Shown: piece by piece, positions 1 to 8,171 of the stretch | Layout: each line of letters opens with the position of its first letter | Position numbering within the stretch: the stretch's first letter is position 1 | Source: an uncultured Clostridia bacterium | GTDB taxonomy: Bacteria > Bacillota > Clostridia > UBA1381 | Reading direction: 5' to 3' | Length of the DNA: 64,000 nucleotides | Assembly (NCBI GenBank): GCA_934501535.1 | Contig: CAKSUM010000003.1 | Span: 1-64,000, forward strand | Program-made: the position numbers and the translations under genes | The notes under the pieces: model-generated | What the model was told of the DNA's origin: nothing | Databases searched by the model: none | Seen by the model: only the letters and a program-made list of their open reading frames with translations

Positions 1-589
1 TACCGTCGTGCTTTAGGTATACATCATTGTAATTCTTGCTGATTTTTGCTGCTGCATCAAGAGCATTGCCTTTGTCAACTTCAAGCTCAACGCCTATGTA
101 TAACCCGTCATTGCTGTTGCCTAAAAATTCAGGTTCGGGCTTGTAATAATAGTAATACACATATGTGCTCAAATCGTCACAAATGTCCTCATAACAGCCA
201 TTGCAGTAGTAATTGCCGTCATGATAGTTGGAATTGTCTTGGCTGATAATTTCATTGCATGAGGCGCAGAGGTAATAGAAATCCGAGCAGTGTTTGCATA
301 TGACGTATTCGCTGTCCTCTGCCCATAAATAGTGATTTGCAAAGTAATCATCACAGTGCGTGCATTGAAAATATCCTTGAGATAAACAATCATCACATAC
401 ATAGCCTTCATCATCAAATCCGCTGTTTACAAAGTTTGCAGACGATTTAGGGATAACAGCACCGCAGTCACGGCAGACTGTAAACAGTTCGTCATAACAC
501 TCCTCACAATAGAAATTGCCGTCATACGCATTCATAGCATCAGCAGACAGAATTTCATCACAATTGGTACATTTCATTAGTTTTTTCAT
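1..589 (-). CDS. Zinc-ribbon amidoligase-like protein (3' end outside window)
   Basis: Open for 196 codons from ATG at 589 with no stop before the window edge, so the C-terminus is missing. AAAGGAAG lies upstream at good spacing. The first ~150 residues hold eight CxxC pairs (CTNC, CEEC, CRDC, CDDC, CTHC, CKHC, CASC, CNGC), forming about four zinc ribbons, with a repeated DGNFYC/DGNYYC pattern. After a Tyr-rich linker comes YIGVELEVD, and at the edge YLKHDG. These match the opening strands of the amidoligase (COOH-NH2 ligase, PF12224) family of phages and integrative elements, which ligates amines to peptide carboxylates. The catalytic part is not visible, so the assignment rests on these motifs. 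It lies inside the presumed mobile element. Confidence 0.7.
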   Translation of the reverse strand, partial: MKKLMKCTNCDEILSADAMNAYDGNFYCEECYDELFTVCRDCGAVIPKSSANFVNSGFDDEGYVCDDCLSQGYFQCTHCDDYFANHYLWAEDSEYVICKHCSDFYYLCASCNEIISQDNSNYHDGNYYCNGCYEDICDDLSTYVYYYYYKPEPEFLGNSNDGLYIGVELEVDKGNALDAAAKISKNYNDVYLKHDG

Positions 590-618
590 AAAAATTCTTC
601 CTTTCAAAGTTATTGCAT

Positions 619-642
619 AAAAAAAGCACCGTTATTCGGTGC
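619..642 (-). terminator. Hairpin plus T-run upstream of the amidoligase-like gene
   Basis: Read on the minus strand, GCACCG and CGGTGC form a 6-bp stem with a 5-base loop, followed by seven T. It sits about 30 bases before the 589 start, so it either insulates the gene from upstream transcription or acts as an attenuator. No convincing gene was found on the minus strand between 643 and 885. Confidence 0.5.
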
Positions 643-840
643 ATGTGTGCAGATATGTATTTCCGGTATTCCCGCCTCCTTCGGAAGTACATAAATTTGA
701 GTTTACATATTTGCACATGTTTGCATTTTGGTATATATACCACCCCAGTATGGGTAGGTCACCATGAAATATTGATGTACTTTTCTTCTGAAATATTATT
801 ATATTCGCGTAAAATTACATGAATATTTTATAAAAATGTG

Positions 841-869
841 TTGTTTTTTACATCTAAATGTGATATAAT
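841..869 (+). promoter_or_regulatory. Sigma-A promoter of the AAA ATPase gene
   Basis: TTGTTT, a 17-base spacer and TATAAT, ending 31 bases before the chosen ATG at 901. The perfect -10 and correct spacing support it; the -35 is weak. Confidence 0.5.
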
Positions 870-900
870 ATAAATAAGTTAAATAATGGCGGTGAAAACA

Positions 901-2196
901 ATGCAAAGAAAGATAATGAAATTTTTAAAGGAGTGGAAAGATAATCCACATAGAAAGCCCTTGATTTTACAAGGTGCAAGACAGGTGGGGAAAACGTATT
1001 CTCTGCTGGAGTTTGGGCGGAATTATTATGAAAATGTTGCGTATTTCAATTTTGAGAGTTCTCCTAAACTTGAATCAGTATTTGAAGGCGACATAACTCC
1101 TAATTATTTAATACCGTTACTTTCTCACATTGCGGGGCAGACTATTATTAAGGAAAAAACGCTCATAATTTTCGATGAAATACAAAAATGCGAAAGAGCG
1201 CTTACTTCGCTTAAATATTTTTATGAGGAAGCACCTGAATATCATATAGCCGTGGCGGGCAGTCTGCTTGGAGTTGCCGTGAACAGGGAAAAATATTCAT
1301 TTCCTGTAGGCAAGGTTGATATAAAAACAATGTATCCCATGGACATTGAGGAGTTCATGACCGCGATGGAAAAGGAAGATTTGGTTAATTGCATAAGGGA
1401 TTGTTATAAAAATAATAAGCCAATGCCGCAGATACTTCATGATGAAGCTATGAATTTATACAGACAATATCTTGTTGTAGGCGGAATGCCGGAATGTGTA
1501 ATGAAGTATGCGGAAACAAAAGATTATATCCTTATCCGGCATACACAAAACATGATTTTGGAAGGCTATCTTGATGACATGAGTAAGTATAACAGCAAGA
1601 ATGAAATAAAGAAAACAAGGCTTGCTTATGACAATATCACGGTGCAGCTTTCAAAGAAAAATACAAGATTTCAATATAAAATGATAAAAAAAGGAGCACG
1701 GGCTGCAGAGTTTGAAAATGCCATCGAATGGCTTGCGCTTTCGGGAATAGTATCGCGTATTTATAAGGTGGAAAAAATAAAAAAACCATTGGAAAACTAC
1801 CGTGATATAGATTCCTTCAAAGTCTATGTGTCCGATGTTGGTTTGCTGTGTGCAAAAAAAGACCTTATGGCACAGGATATTCTGTATATGTCTGACGAGA
1901 TAAATGATTTTAAAGGCGGAATGACAGAAAATTACGTAAATACGCAGCTTGTAACTAATGGACATAAAACGTATTACTGGATGACAGATAGAGGTGCGGA
2001 AGTGGATTTTGTCATTCAGCTTGAAGGTGATATTATACCGATTGAGGTTAAGAGTGCAGATAATACAAGGGCAAAGAGTTTGAATGTTTATATTCAAACA
2101 AATAATCCGGAGTATGCAATAAAGCTTTCATCTAAGAATTTTGGATATGAAAATGGTAAGAAAACGATCCCGCTTTATGCAGCATTTTGCATTTAA
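901..2196 (+). CDS. AAA family ATPase with C-terminal DUF4143 domain
   Basis: 431 aa. An N-terminal AAA_14 domain has Walker A GARQVGKT (residues 25-32) and Walker B LIIFDEIQ (about 88-95). The DUF4143 half ends in a restriction-endonuclease-like core, GAEVDFVI followed by IPIEVKS, with acidic and Lys residues typical of the PD-(D/E)xK fold. Proteins of this type are common in gut Firmicutes; their role is not established, and they are often carried as mobile-element cargo. ATG 901 is preferred over ATG 886 because GGCGGTG lies six bases before it. The gene looks more AT-rich than the core genes further right, consistent with transfer. It is a single gene with its own promoter, divergent from the amidoligase-like gene. 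Confidence 0.85.
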   Translation: MQRKIMKFLKEWKDNPHRKPLILQGARQVGKTYSLLEFGRNYYENVAYFNFESSPKLESVFEGDITPNYLIPLLSHIAGQTIIKEKTLIIFDEIQKCERALTSLKYFYEEAPEYHIAVAGSLLGVAVNREKYSFPVGKVDIKTMYPMDIEEFMTAMEKEDLVNCIRDCYKNNKPMPQILHDEAMNLYRQYLVVGGMPECVMKYAETKDYILIRHTQNMILEGYLDDMSKYNSKNEIKKTRLAYDNITVQLSKKNTRFQYKMIKKGARAAEFENAIEWLALSGIVSRIYKVEKIKKPLENYRDIDSFKVYVSDVGLLCAKKDLMAQDILYMSDEINDFKGGMTENYVNTQLVTNGHKTYYWMTDRGAEVDFVIQLEGDIIPIEVKSADNTRAKSLNVYIQTNNPEYAIKLSSKNFGYENGKKTIPLYAAFCI

Positions 2197-2454
2197 ATAA
2201 AAACAGCTTTAAAACAGTAGAATTTTTAAGGTTATTTTTGCTTTTTTATGGCATATTAAATAAAAATTTTGTGTTGCAAATGTTCTTCTGACGGCAATGT
2301 TTTCTGACTGATTTATGACTGACCTGACTGATTTTTTGCTGTATGAATATAACCTGCCGCCGGGAACTGCTGATATATCATAAATGGCATAGGTAAGCCA
2401 AATATTACAAAATATTATAGAAAAAACAGCAAAATAATAAAAGTGCTGTAGAGA
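2197..2454. other. AT-rich non-coding stretch at the element end
   Basis: No ORF with a credible ribosome site is seen on either strand. This is where arm-type integrase sites or an excision control region would be expected if 1-2454 belongs to an integrated element, but none can be named by eye. Confidence 0.4.
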
Positions 2455-2501
2455 GACTCTTAATCAGGGTGTCCACGGTTCGAGCCCGTGATGGTGTACC
2501 A
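2455..2501 (+). other. 3' fragment of tRNA-Lys(CTT), probable att site
   Basis: The bases fold as the 3' part of a tRNA: anticodon loop CTCTTAA (2457-2463, anticodon CTT), 3' anticodon strand TCAGG, variable loop GTGTC, T arm CACGG-TTCGAGC-CCGTG (2474-2490), acceptor strand ATGGTGT, discriminator A and CCA (2499-2501). The 5' half is absent: only the two bases next to the loop can pair in the anticodon stem, and the rest, AGAGA, does not match TCAGG. A break inside the anticodon stem is typical of tyrosine integrases that recombine at the anticodon loop. The element would lie to the left, with the rebuilt intact tRNA beyond the window. Confidence 0.85.
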
Positions 2502-2502
2502 T

Positions 2503-2539
2503 ATCGGAACGGACTTAGCTTCGTTCCGATTTTTCTTTT
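2503..2539 (+). terminator. Terminator of the original tRNA-Lys locus
   Basis: A 9-bp stem ATCGGAACG/CGTTCCGAT with a 10-base loop is followed by TTTTCTTTT, starting two bases after the CCA. This is the normal position of a tRNA terminator and supports this side being the original chromosome. Confidence 0.8.
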
Positions 2540-2704
2540 GCAGAAAAATCAGTCACACGCGCCGTCATTCCCCCTTTATCGCAAAAATGCACGTTCAACT
2601 GCTCACTTGTAAACTTGTTCGCAACGTTTTGCTGTCGCTGTCACCTTTTTTCGAGGAAATCGACTTCGGCGCAGTTTATATCTAAAAGGTTTACTTCGTC
2701 CGGT

Positions 2705-2739
2705 AAAAACAGCTTAAACACTACGTTTAAGCTGTTTTT
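2705..2739. terminator. Bidirectional terminator
   Basis: A perfect 15-bp inverted repeat (AAAAACAGCTTAAAC and GTTTAAGCTGTTTTT, 5-base loop) with A and T flanks on both sides. It ends the histidine phosphatase gene from the right and anything read from the tRNA side. Between 2540 and 2704 there are only short open stretches without ribosome sites. Confidence 0.75.
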
Positions 2740-2818
2740 TTGCATTATTTTCTCATGCAATCCCTTTCCAAATATCAGCATGGTTTGTACATATTTCAAA
2801 ATACATATATAATTATAC

Positions 2819-3535
2819 TCAAAAATTCACCCTATTGTTATATTTAGTCGGCAGCCCTTCCGCATATATATGCGAATCATTTGACAGCTCCAAAACCCTT
2901 GGGATAGCAATTCCTTTATCTGCTTGAAATTCTATCACAGTCATACTGCTGTGACATAAATTGAACCTTGTACAAAATTCCGGGTACGGAATATCCAAAA
3001 CACAGCTTAGAAATGCCATTCCAAATCCTTGATGCGCAAACAATGCTATTCTTCTATTATCTTCTTCCCCATCATAATAGTAACAACCGTTGTCTGCATC
3101 GTGAACATATCCGAGTTTTGCAAAAAAAGCGTTTGTTTCATCACTTATACGTTTTATTCCTTTTTCAAATCTTGAAAGTTTAGGGTGATTTATCCAATTG
3201 CTGCCCATAGAGCGTACCTCTGCTGACACAAACAACCGACGATAATCCTGCTTTTGAAAAGGCCAGCTCACTTGATCATTTTCATCTTCTTTGAAACTAA
3301 GCTCATCCCATGCATATCCTTCATTACACCAATCCATAGAAATAATTTCCTTATTCAGCAATTGAGCTGTCGGCAGTGCAGTCTGCTGTGCCCGCGTCGA
3401 TGTTGATGCATATATCTCATCTATTCCGAACCGGGCAAGCCTTTTTGCAAGCGCCTGCGCCTGAAGATGTCCGAGCGGTGTTAAACTGTCCGGATCATAT
3501 ATTGGATCACCGTGTCTGATATAAAAAAACAACAT
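2819..3535 (-). CDS. Histidine phosphatase family protein
   Basis: 238 aa, phosphoglycerate-mutase-like fold. The phosphohistidine motif RHG is at residues 7-9, right after the first strand, followed by TPLGHLQAQALAKRL and the STSTRAQQTA segment typical of cofactor-dependent phosphatases. The second catalytic His is in ALFAHQGFG. The length fits broad-specificity phosphatases (CobC/GpmB-like); the substrate cannot be told. ATG 3535 has GGAGGAAGGG upstream. It is a single gene with its own promoter and a strong terminator, next to the tRNA-Lys scar. Confidence 0.85.
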   Translation of the reverse strand: MLFFYIRHGDPIYDPDSLTPLGHLQAQALAKRLARFGIDEIYASTSTRAQQTALPTAQLLNKEIISMDWCNEGYAWDELSFKEDENDQVSWPFQKQDYRRLFVSAEVRSMGSNWINHPKLSRFEKGIKRISDETNAFFAKLGYVHDADNGCYYYDGEEDNRRIALFAHQGFGMAFLSCVLDIPYPEFCTRFNLCHSSMTVIEFQADKGIAIPRVLELSNDSHIYAEGLPTKYNNRVNF

Positions 3536-3588
3536 TTAAATTTACCCTTCCTCCGACATAATATCGTTTATACACGTCATATATTTTA

Positions 3589-3617
3589 ATTATATCATAC
3601 ATTTTTTATCTTTGCAA
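3589..3617 (-). promoter_or_regulatory. Promoter of the histidine phosphatase gene
   Basis: On the minus strand TTGCAA, 17 bases, TATAAT, about 55 bases upstream of the ATG at 3535. Confidence 0.55.
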
Positions 3618-3628
3618 CAAACGAAATT

Positions 3629-4417
3629 TCATTTTTTCACCCTTAACTGTGCAATTGCCGCATAATGCAAAACATCAAATTCCGCCGGAGCAATTTCCGA
3701 CAGCAGCTTCATGTGCTCTCTTTCCCATGAATTAATTTCCTCCTGCGTAAGCGATGCACCGATGCCGCGGCAGGATTTCATTCTGCCGTTCCAGCTCTCA
3801 CGTGTAAAATGCACTTTCAGACGATATTCCGAATGATATTCCCGTTCAAAATACTCATCATATACCGGAGGAATTTCTATAGGCTGCACCGTCGCATCTT
3901 TTCCGCTCCAATCCGGATTGTACTTTAATACAAGCTTTTCGCTTGCCCCGGCAATTTTATCCTCAAACGGCAGCCATTCCATGCACAGCACAAGAAGATG
4001 CCCGTTCGGCTTTAAAACTTTGCAGAGCTTCGATGCAAGCTCAATGTGATTAAAATACCAAAAACACTGGCATGACGTAACCGCATCAAATGAATTGTCC
4101 GGAAAATCGATTTTTTCCGCCGGTAAAACGAAATAGTCAATATCCATGCCCTCCGACAGCTTTTCGGCATACTTAATCTGGTTTTCGGATATATCCGTGC
4201 CTGTCCAATGCGCACCGTACCGATGCATATTCCTCGGCAATACGCCCGTACCTGTACCAATATCAAGCACACTCTGATTTTCGGTACAAAATCCGCGCTC
4301 TGTTATCTTTTCATAAAATTCCCGGGGGTAAATATCCCGAAATACCGCGTATTCCGCCGATGTTCTTCCCCAGTCAAAAGCTTTGCCGCCGTCTAAATTT
4401 TTATTCGATATATCCAT
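3629..4417 (-). CDS. Class I SAM-dependent methyltransferase
   Basis: 262 aa. The SAM-binding motif I is VLDIGTGTGVLPRNM, motif II region is GTDISENQIKYAEKL, and FPDNSFDAVTSCQCFWYF gives the motif III strand: a Methyltransf_11/UbiE-like Rossmann fold. The substrate cannot be predicted. ATG 4417 is chosen because AGGAG lies ten bases before it; a GTG at 4426 is too close to that site. The gene has its own promoter and no functional link to its neighbours. Confidence 0.85.
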   Translation of the reverse strand: MDISNKNLDGGKAFDWGRTSAEYAVFRDIYPREFYEKITERGFCTENQSVLDIGTGTGVLPRNMHRYGAHWTGTDISENQIKYAEKLSEGMDIDYFVLPAEKIDFPDNSFDAVTSCQCFWYFNHIELASKLCKVLKPNGHLLVLCMEWLPFEDKIAGASEKLVLKYNPDWSGKDATVQPIEIPPVYDEYFEREYHSEYRLKVHFTRESWNGRMKSCRGIGASLTQEEINSWEREHMKLLSEIAPAEFDVLHYAAIAQLRVKK

Positions 4418-4458
4418 ATGCCGCACACTCCTCTCGGACAGCTTACGTTCTCATACCT

Positions 4459-4488
4459 ATTATACATATTTCTGCCCGAAATTGTCAA
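4459..4488 (-). promoter_or_regulatory. Promoter of the methyltransferase gene
   Basis: Minus-strand TTGACA, 18-base spacer, TATAAT, about 40 bases upstream of the ATG at 4417. Confidence 0.6.
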
Positions 4489-4564
4489 GAATTTTATCCG
4501 ACATTCCCTATAAATACCCAAATAAATGAGCAAAATCCAATTTTTTAATTATATAAAATATTCC

Positions 4565-4593
4565 TTGACTTTTAAAATTTATAGTGGTATAAT
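4565..4593 (+). promoter_or_regulatory. Promoter of the hydrolase remnant and DUF4886 gene
   Basis: TTGACT, 17 bases, TATAAT, about 40 bases before the ATG at 4637. It would transcribe both the truncated hydrolase and the DUF4886 gene. Confidence 0.6.
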
Positions 4594-4636
4594 GTATAAT
4601 TATTATATACGGTCAGTGTTGTGATAAGAAGGGTTA

Positions 4637-4867
4637 ATGATGGAATTAAAAGACATATATTACACACGAAATAACATACCGGAACAGACACTTGATGTTT
4701 TTTTGCCGGATAATGCAAAGGGTGAGATACCCGTGTTTATATATTTTCACGGCGGTGGTCTGGAGTCCGGCAAAAAGGAAGAACTTTTGCCGCAGCATTT
4801 TGTTGAAAATAACGTGGGAGTAGTATCGGTTAACTACCGTATGTATCCCGATTACTGTGGAGGATAA
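4637..4867 (+). pseudogene. Truncated alpha/beta hydrolase (N-terminal 76 residues)
   Basis: 76 aa. It starts like a carboxylesterase/lipase-type alpha/beta hydrolase: TLDVFLPDNAKG, oxyanion-hole motif HGGG at residues 38-41 and VVSVNYRMYPDY. It then ends in CGG and a stop, exactly where the family continues into the helix before the nucleophile elbow. The family is about 250-300 aa, so the catalytic Ser, Asp and His are all missing. The last codons TGTGGAGGA double as the ribosome site of the next gene, which starts three bases after the stop, so a deletion seems to have joined two genes. The promoter and start region are intact. It could still be translated as a leader. Confidence 0.7.
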
Positions 4868-4870
4868 TAT

Positions 4871-5575
4871 ATGAAGATTTTATCAATAGGAAACAGTTTT
4901 TCCGAGGACGCACAGAGGTATCTGCACAGAATTGCGGAAACCAACGGTAAAAAACTGACGTGCGCCAATCTGTATATCGGGGGCTGTTCATTAAAACAGC
5001 ATTACATAAATCTGTCGGACAATGAAAAAAGCTACGATTTTCAATTTAACGGCGAGAATACAAATATTAAAATTTCAATCAAAGATGCAGTAAAAAGCAA
5101 CACATGGGATTACATAACACTGCAGCAGGCAAGTCATGAGAGCTTTGATATTAATAACTATATGCCATACATCGAGAGCATCACAAAATGGTTGAGATTG
5201 AGATGTCCGGACACGAAAATACTGCTGCACCAGACATGGGCATATCCGCAAAACAGGGAAAGACTTTCGGAAATGGGCTTTAAAACTACCGAAGATATGT
5301 TCGCGGCAGTTAAGGACGCGTATAGTAAAGCCGAAAAGTTGATAAATGCTGATGATATGATAAAAAGCGGCGAGGCTATGATTAAAGCATACAGACTTAA
5401 TCCTGACATAGTTTACCGCGATGCTATTCATGCAAGCTATGGCTTTGGCAGATACCTCATAGGCTGTGTTTGGTATAAGGCATTATTCAATGAAAAGCCG
5501 ACAATTCAAATCGGCAATTTTGATGAAAATATAACAGATGAGGGGTTAAATCTGATAACCGATATTATACGGTAA
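4871..5575 (+). CDS. DUF4886 family SGNH hydrolase-like protein
   Basis: 234 aa. The N-terminus MKILSIGNSFSEDA carries block I of SGNH hydrolases (Ser9 as likely nucleophile), and DAIHASYGFGRYLIG near the C-terminus supplies the Asp/His pair. DYITLQQASHESF and LLHQTWAYP are typical of DUF4886 proteins, which are common in polysaccharide-degrading gut bacteria and are thought to be esterases. There is no signal peptide, so the enzyme is probably cytoplasmic. The ribosome site GGAGG lies inside the end of the truncated hydrolase reading frame. The substrate is unknown. Confidence 0.8.
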   Translation: MKILSIGNSFSEDAQRYLHRIAETNGKKLTCANLYIGGCSLKQHYINLSDNEKSYDFQFNGENTNIKISIKDAVKSNTWDYITLQQASHESFDINNYMPYIESITKWLRLRCPDTKILLHQTWAYPQNRERLSEMGFKTTEDMFAAVKDAYSKAEKLINADDMIKSGEAMIKAYRLNPDIVYRDAIHASYGFGRYLIGCVWYKALFNEKPTIQIGNFDENITDEGLNLITDIIR

Positions 5576-5704
5576 ACTCAGACAATTAAAATTTACTATG
5601 ACAAAACGGATTTGCCATGTCCGTAAAACAGCATAAATTCTATATCTTCGGGATTTTTGCACATGGCTGATTTTTATTTATTATATTCTAAAGGAGTGTT
5701 ATTA

Positions 5705-6382
5705 ATGCGTGAAATAATTATATGTGAGGTCATCTATTTTATGCGGCTTGTTCTTGCATGCATCTGCGGCGGAGTTATCGGATATGAGCGAAAAAACCGC
5801 GGCAAGGGGGCAGGCATACGTACACATATTATCGTTGCTCTTGCGTCCGCGCTGATGATGCTCGTTTCAAAGTACGGATTCACCGATATTGCCCCCGGAG
5901 TTGAGGGTGCGCGCGGTGCGGATAACTCGCGCATTGCGGCACAGGTAGTAAGCGGAGTCGGATTTTTGGGTGCCGGCATGATTTATTTCAACCGCCACGC
6001 CGTCAAGGGACTGACAACCGCCGCCGGCATATGGGCAACCTCCGGCGTGGGTCTTGCAATAGGTGCCGGTATGTACACCATGGGAATTTCCGCAACACTG
6101 CTGATAGTCCTGTTTCAGATTGTCCTGCACAAAAATCTGAAATTCCTGCACATGCCCAATGAAGAAGAAATTTCCTTCACTATAGATGACACCCCCGAGG
6201 CGCGCGAATTTCTGAACAGTATTTTCAGTGAACACAACATCAGCGTAGACAGTCTTAAATGCGCAAGAAACAGCGGCAAGCTTGATATGACCATAGTCGC
6301 CAATCTGCCGCCGGACTTTAATGCGGAAAGTATGATGAACATTTTCCAGGACAATACTTTCATACAATCCATTGACATTTAA
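5705..6382 (+). CDS. MgtC/SapB family membrane protein
   Basis: 225 aa. Hydrophobic segments at the N-terminus surround GGVIGYERKNRGKGAGIRTH and VVSGVGFLGAGMI, the conserved MgtC signature. Residues ~150-225 form a soluble ACT-like tail. MgtC proteins affect magnesium homeostasis and membrane potential in several bacteria. ATG 5705 is preferred to upstream starts because AAAGGAGTG lies at ideal spacing. A bidirectional terminator follows at once. The 128 bases before it hold no gene; only weak hairpins are seen. Confidence 0.85.
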   Translation: MREIIICEVIYFMRLVLACICGGVIGYERKNRGKGAGIRTHIIVALASALMMLVSKYGFTDIAPGVEGARGADNSRIAAQVVSGVGFLGAGMIYFNRHAVKGLTTAAGIWATSGVGLAIGAGMYTMGISATLLIVLFQIVLHKNLKFLHMPNEEEISFTIDDTPEAREFLNSIFSEHNISVDSLKCARNSGKLDMTIVANLPPDFNAESMMNIFQDNTFIQSIDI

Positions 6383-6389
6383 AAAAAAG

Positions 6390-6428
6390 AGAACTGTGGC
6401 ATGTTTATGCGTACAGTTCTTTTTTTAC
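6390..6428. terminator. Bidirectional terminator between MgtC and esterase genes
   Basis: An 8-bp stem AGAACTGT/ACAGTTCT followed by seven T on the plus strand and preceded by an A-run that becomes a T-run on the minus strand. The two convergent genes share it. Confidence 0.8.
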
Positions 6429-6452
6429 GATTATTTTTTCCAAACCGGAGCT

Positions 6453-7268
6453 TCAGCAAAATGCCTTTTCATTATCTGCCCATTCTGCCGCCTGCTCTAC
6501 CCACTTTTCGATACTTTTATCAACCCACTTTTCACAGCCGCACTCCGTTATGGCATTGCCGAGCGCAACGCCGTGAGGTGCGTCCGGATAGATATGCAGT
6601 TCAAATTTTTTGCCTGCCTTTGCGTATGCTTCGCCGAGTGTGAGAGAGTTGCGAACATTAACCAAATCGTCGGTCGCGGTATGTACGATAAATGCCGGAG
6701 AAGACTCCGCATCTACATGCTTTTCAAGACTTACCGTATCCAGCTGCTGCTTTGTCGGCGCGTCACTTCCGAGAAGGTTTTTAAAAGAGTCAATATGTCC
6801 GAATTCTTCACCCGACACAACCGGATAAATCATCATTACGCCCTTTGGCTTATTGTAACCGTACGGCATATCAATACTTTTTTGAACCTCATCATTCTTC
6901 CATAGTATTCCAAGACTTCCGCAGAGGTGTCCGCCGGCGGAAAACCCTACCGCAAATACCTCGCTCGGGTCAATGTTGTATCTTTCGGCATTGTCCTTGA
7001 TATGTTTAATTGCAAGTGATGCCTCTGTAAGCTGTTTCGGGAAATTGTTTTCTTTCCCGACCGAATAATGCAGCACGAATGCGCTGTATCCGTATTTCAG
7101 AAATGCAAGCGCAATAGGCTCTCCCTCGCGTTCTGAGCAAACACAGCCGTATCCGCCGCCGGGAATAACAAGAATTGCTTTTCCCTTATAGCCGTCAACC
7201 TTATCCGGCGCATAAGTTTCAAGATAAACTTCTTTATCGTCTGTAAGTGTTATCTTTTCATGAATCAT
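6453..7268 (-). CDS. Alpha/beta hydrolase, acetyl-esterase type
   Basis: 271 aa, no signal peptide, a complete BD-FAE/acetylesterase-like fold. The oxyanion region is IPGGGYGCVCS, the nucleophile elbow GFSAGG, the Asp lies in HTATDDLV and the His in DAPHGVALG. Such enzymes deacetylate xylo- or other oligosaccharides in the cytoplasm of fibre degraders, but the substrate is inferred. It is last in a long minus-strand run, 39 bases after yitT, and may be read with it. Confidence 0.85.
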   Translation of the reverse strand: MIHEKITLTDDKEVYLETYAPDKVDGYKGKAILVIPGGGYGCVCSEREGEPIALAFLKYGYSAFVLHYSVGKENNFPKQLTEASLAIKHIKDNAERYNIDPSEVFAVGFSAGGHLCGSLGILWKNDEVQKSIDMPYGYNKPKGVMMIYPVVSGEEFGHIDSFKNLLGSDAPTKQQLDTVSLEKHVDAESSPAFIVHTATDDLVNVRNSLTLGEAYAKAGKKFELHIYPDAPHGVALGNAITECGCEKWVDKSIEKWVEQAAEWADNEKAFC

Positions 7269-7307
7269 TTTTTATCTTCTCCTTTTTTCGGGCATCAACC
7301 CGTTATT

Positions 7308-8171
7308 TTACGTTGTTTCACGGAATCCCCGTCCGCACACGTCGCTTGTATTGCTTATAATCATAAATGTACGGCTGTCAAGGTCTTTTATATACCTTTT
7401 CAGCATTACCGCCTGCTTGCGCTTGAGCGCCACAAGAAATACCGCCTTTTTATCGTTTTTGTACGCACCCTCGTATGCCTCGCTCACCGTAGCGGTTTTG
7501 TGCAGTGTGTCAGTAATAAATTTTCGGACATCTTCCTCATTCTCCGGGGATACGATTACTGTGCAGTATTTTGACAGGTTGATACTTTCAAGCAGATTGT
7601 TAACCAAAAATACTTTTGACAGAAAACCCAGCAGCGAAAAAAGCCACGTTTCTATACCGAATACAAAAGCGGTTGACATCACGATTACAATATCCGAAAT
7701 GAACAGCGCTTTTGAAATATTGATTTTTGCGTATTTTTTAATCACCATCGCCACAATATCCGTACCGCCCGTGGACGCGTCTGCGTTAAACAAAATCGCA
7801 CTTCCGCACGCCGGCAGCAATATTGCAAAAACAAGCTCCAGAACCGGCTGAGTCGTAAGCGGCCGCGACATCGGGCATATGCGTTCAAGCACATATATCA
7901 GCAGCGACATAAGCATGCTGCAATATACCGTCTTTATACCGAAGCTTTTTCCGATAATTATAAACCCGATTATCAACAGCGATACGTTTATAATCATCAC
8001 AAACGTACCGGGTGAAAGTCCGGGTACAAGCGCACCCAGCACTACGGAAATACCGCTGACTCCGCCCGTCGAAAAGTTGTTCGGAAACTTAAAAAAGTAT
8101 ATTCCGACCGACATAATAACCGCGCCGAGCGTCAGCACCATAAATTCCTTAAGCTTTTCTTTCATCTTCAT
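7308..8171 (-). CDS. YitT family membrane protein (DUF161 plus DUF2179)
   Basis: 287 aa. About five or six membrane helices (FMVLTLGAVIMSVGIYFF onward) contain the family signature FSTGGVSGISVVLG and a second copy DASTGGTDIVAMVIKKY. The last ~85 residues form the soluble DUF2179 domain (YCTVIVSPENEEDVRKFI). The function of the family is unknown; it is widespread in Firmicutes. Its start overlaps the stop of the DUF6062 gene by four bases, indicating translational coupling. Confidence 0.9.
   Translation of the reverse strand: MKMKEKLKEFMVLTLGAVIMSVGIYFFKFPNNFSTGGVSGISVVLGALVPGLSPGTFVMIINVSLLIIGFIIIGKSFGIKTVYCSMLMSLLIYVLERICPMSRPLTTQPVLELVFAILLPACGSAILFNADASTGGTDIVAMVIKKYAKINISKALFISDIVIVMSTAFVFGIETWLFSLLGFLSKVFLVNNLLESINLSKYCTVIVSPENEEDVRKFITDTLHKTATVSEAYEGAYKNDKKAVFLVALKRKQAVMLKRYIKDLDSRTFMIISNTSDVCGRGFRETT

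Noticed and set aside
558..743. 61-codon minus-strand frame upstream of the amidoligase-like gene
   Set aside because: It runs through a terminator hairpin and overlaps the start of the real gene in another frame.
2540..2704. Protein-like minus-strand stretch next to the tRNA scar
   Set aside because: Split by stops into two short pieces without a start or ribosome site; could be relic coding DNA but cannot be supported.
6372..6905. 177-codon plus-strand frame over the terminator and esterase
   Set aside because: It starts inside the MgtC stop and runs antisense to a complete esterase gene; the sequence is low in recognisable structure.
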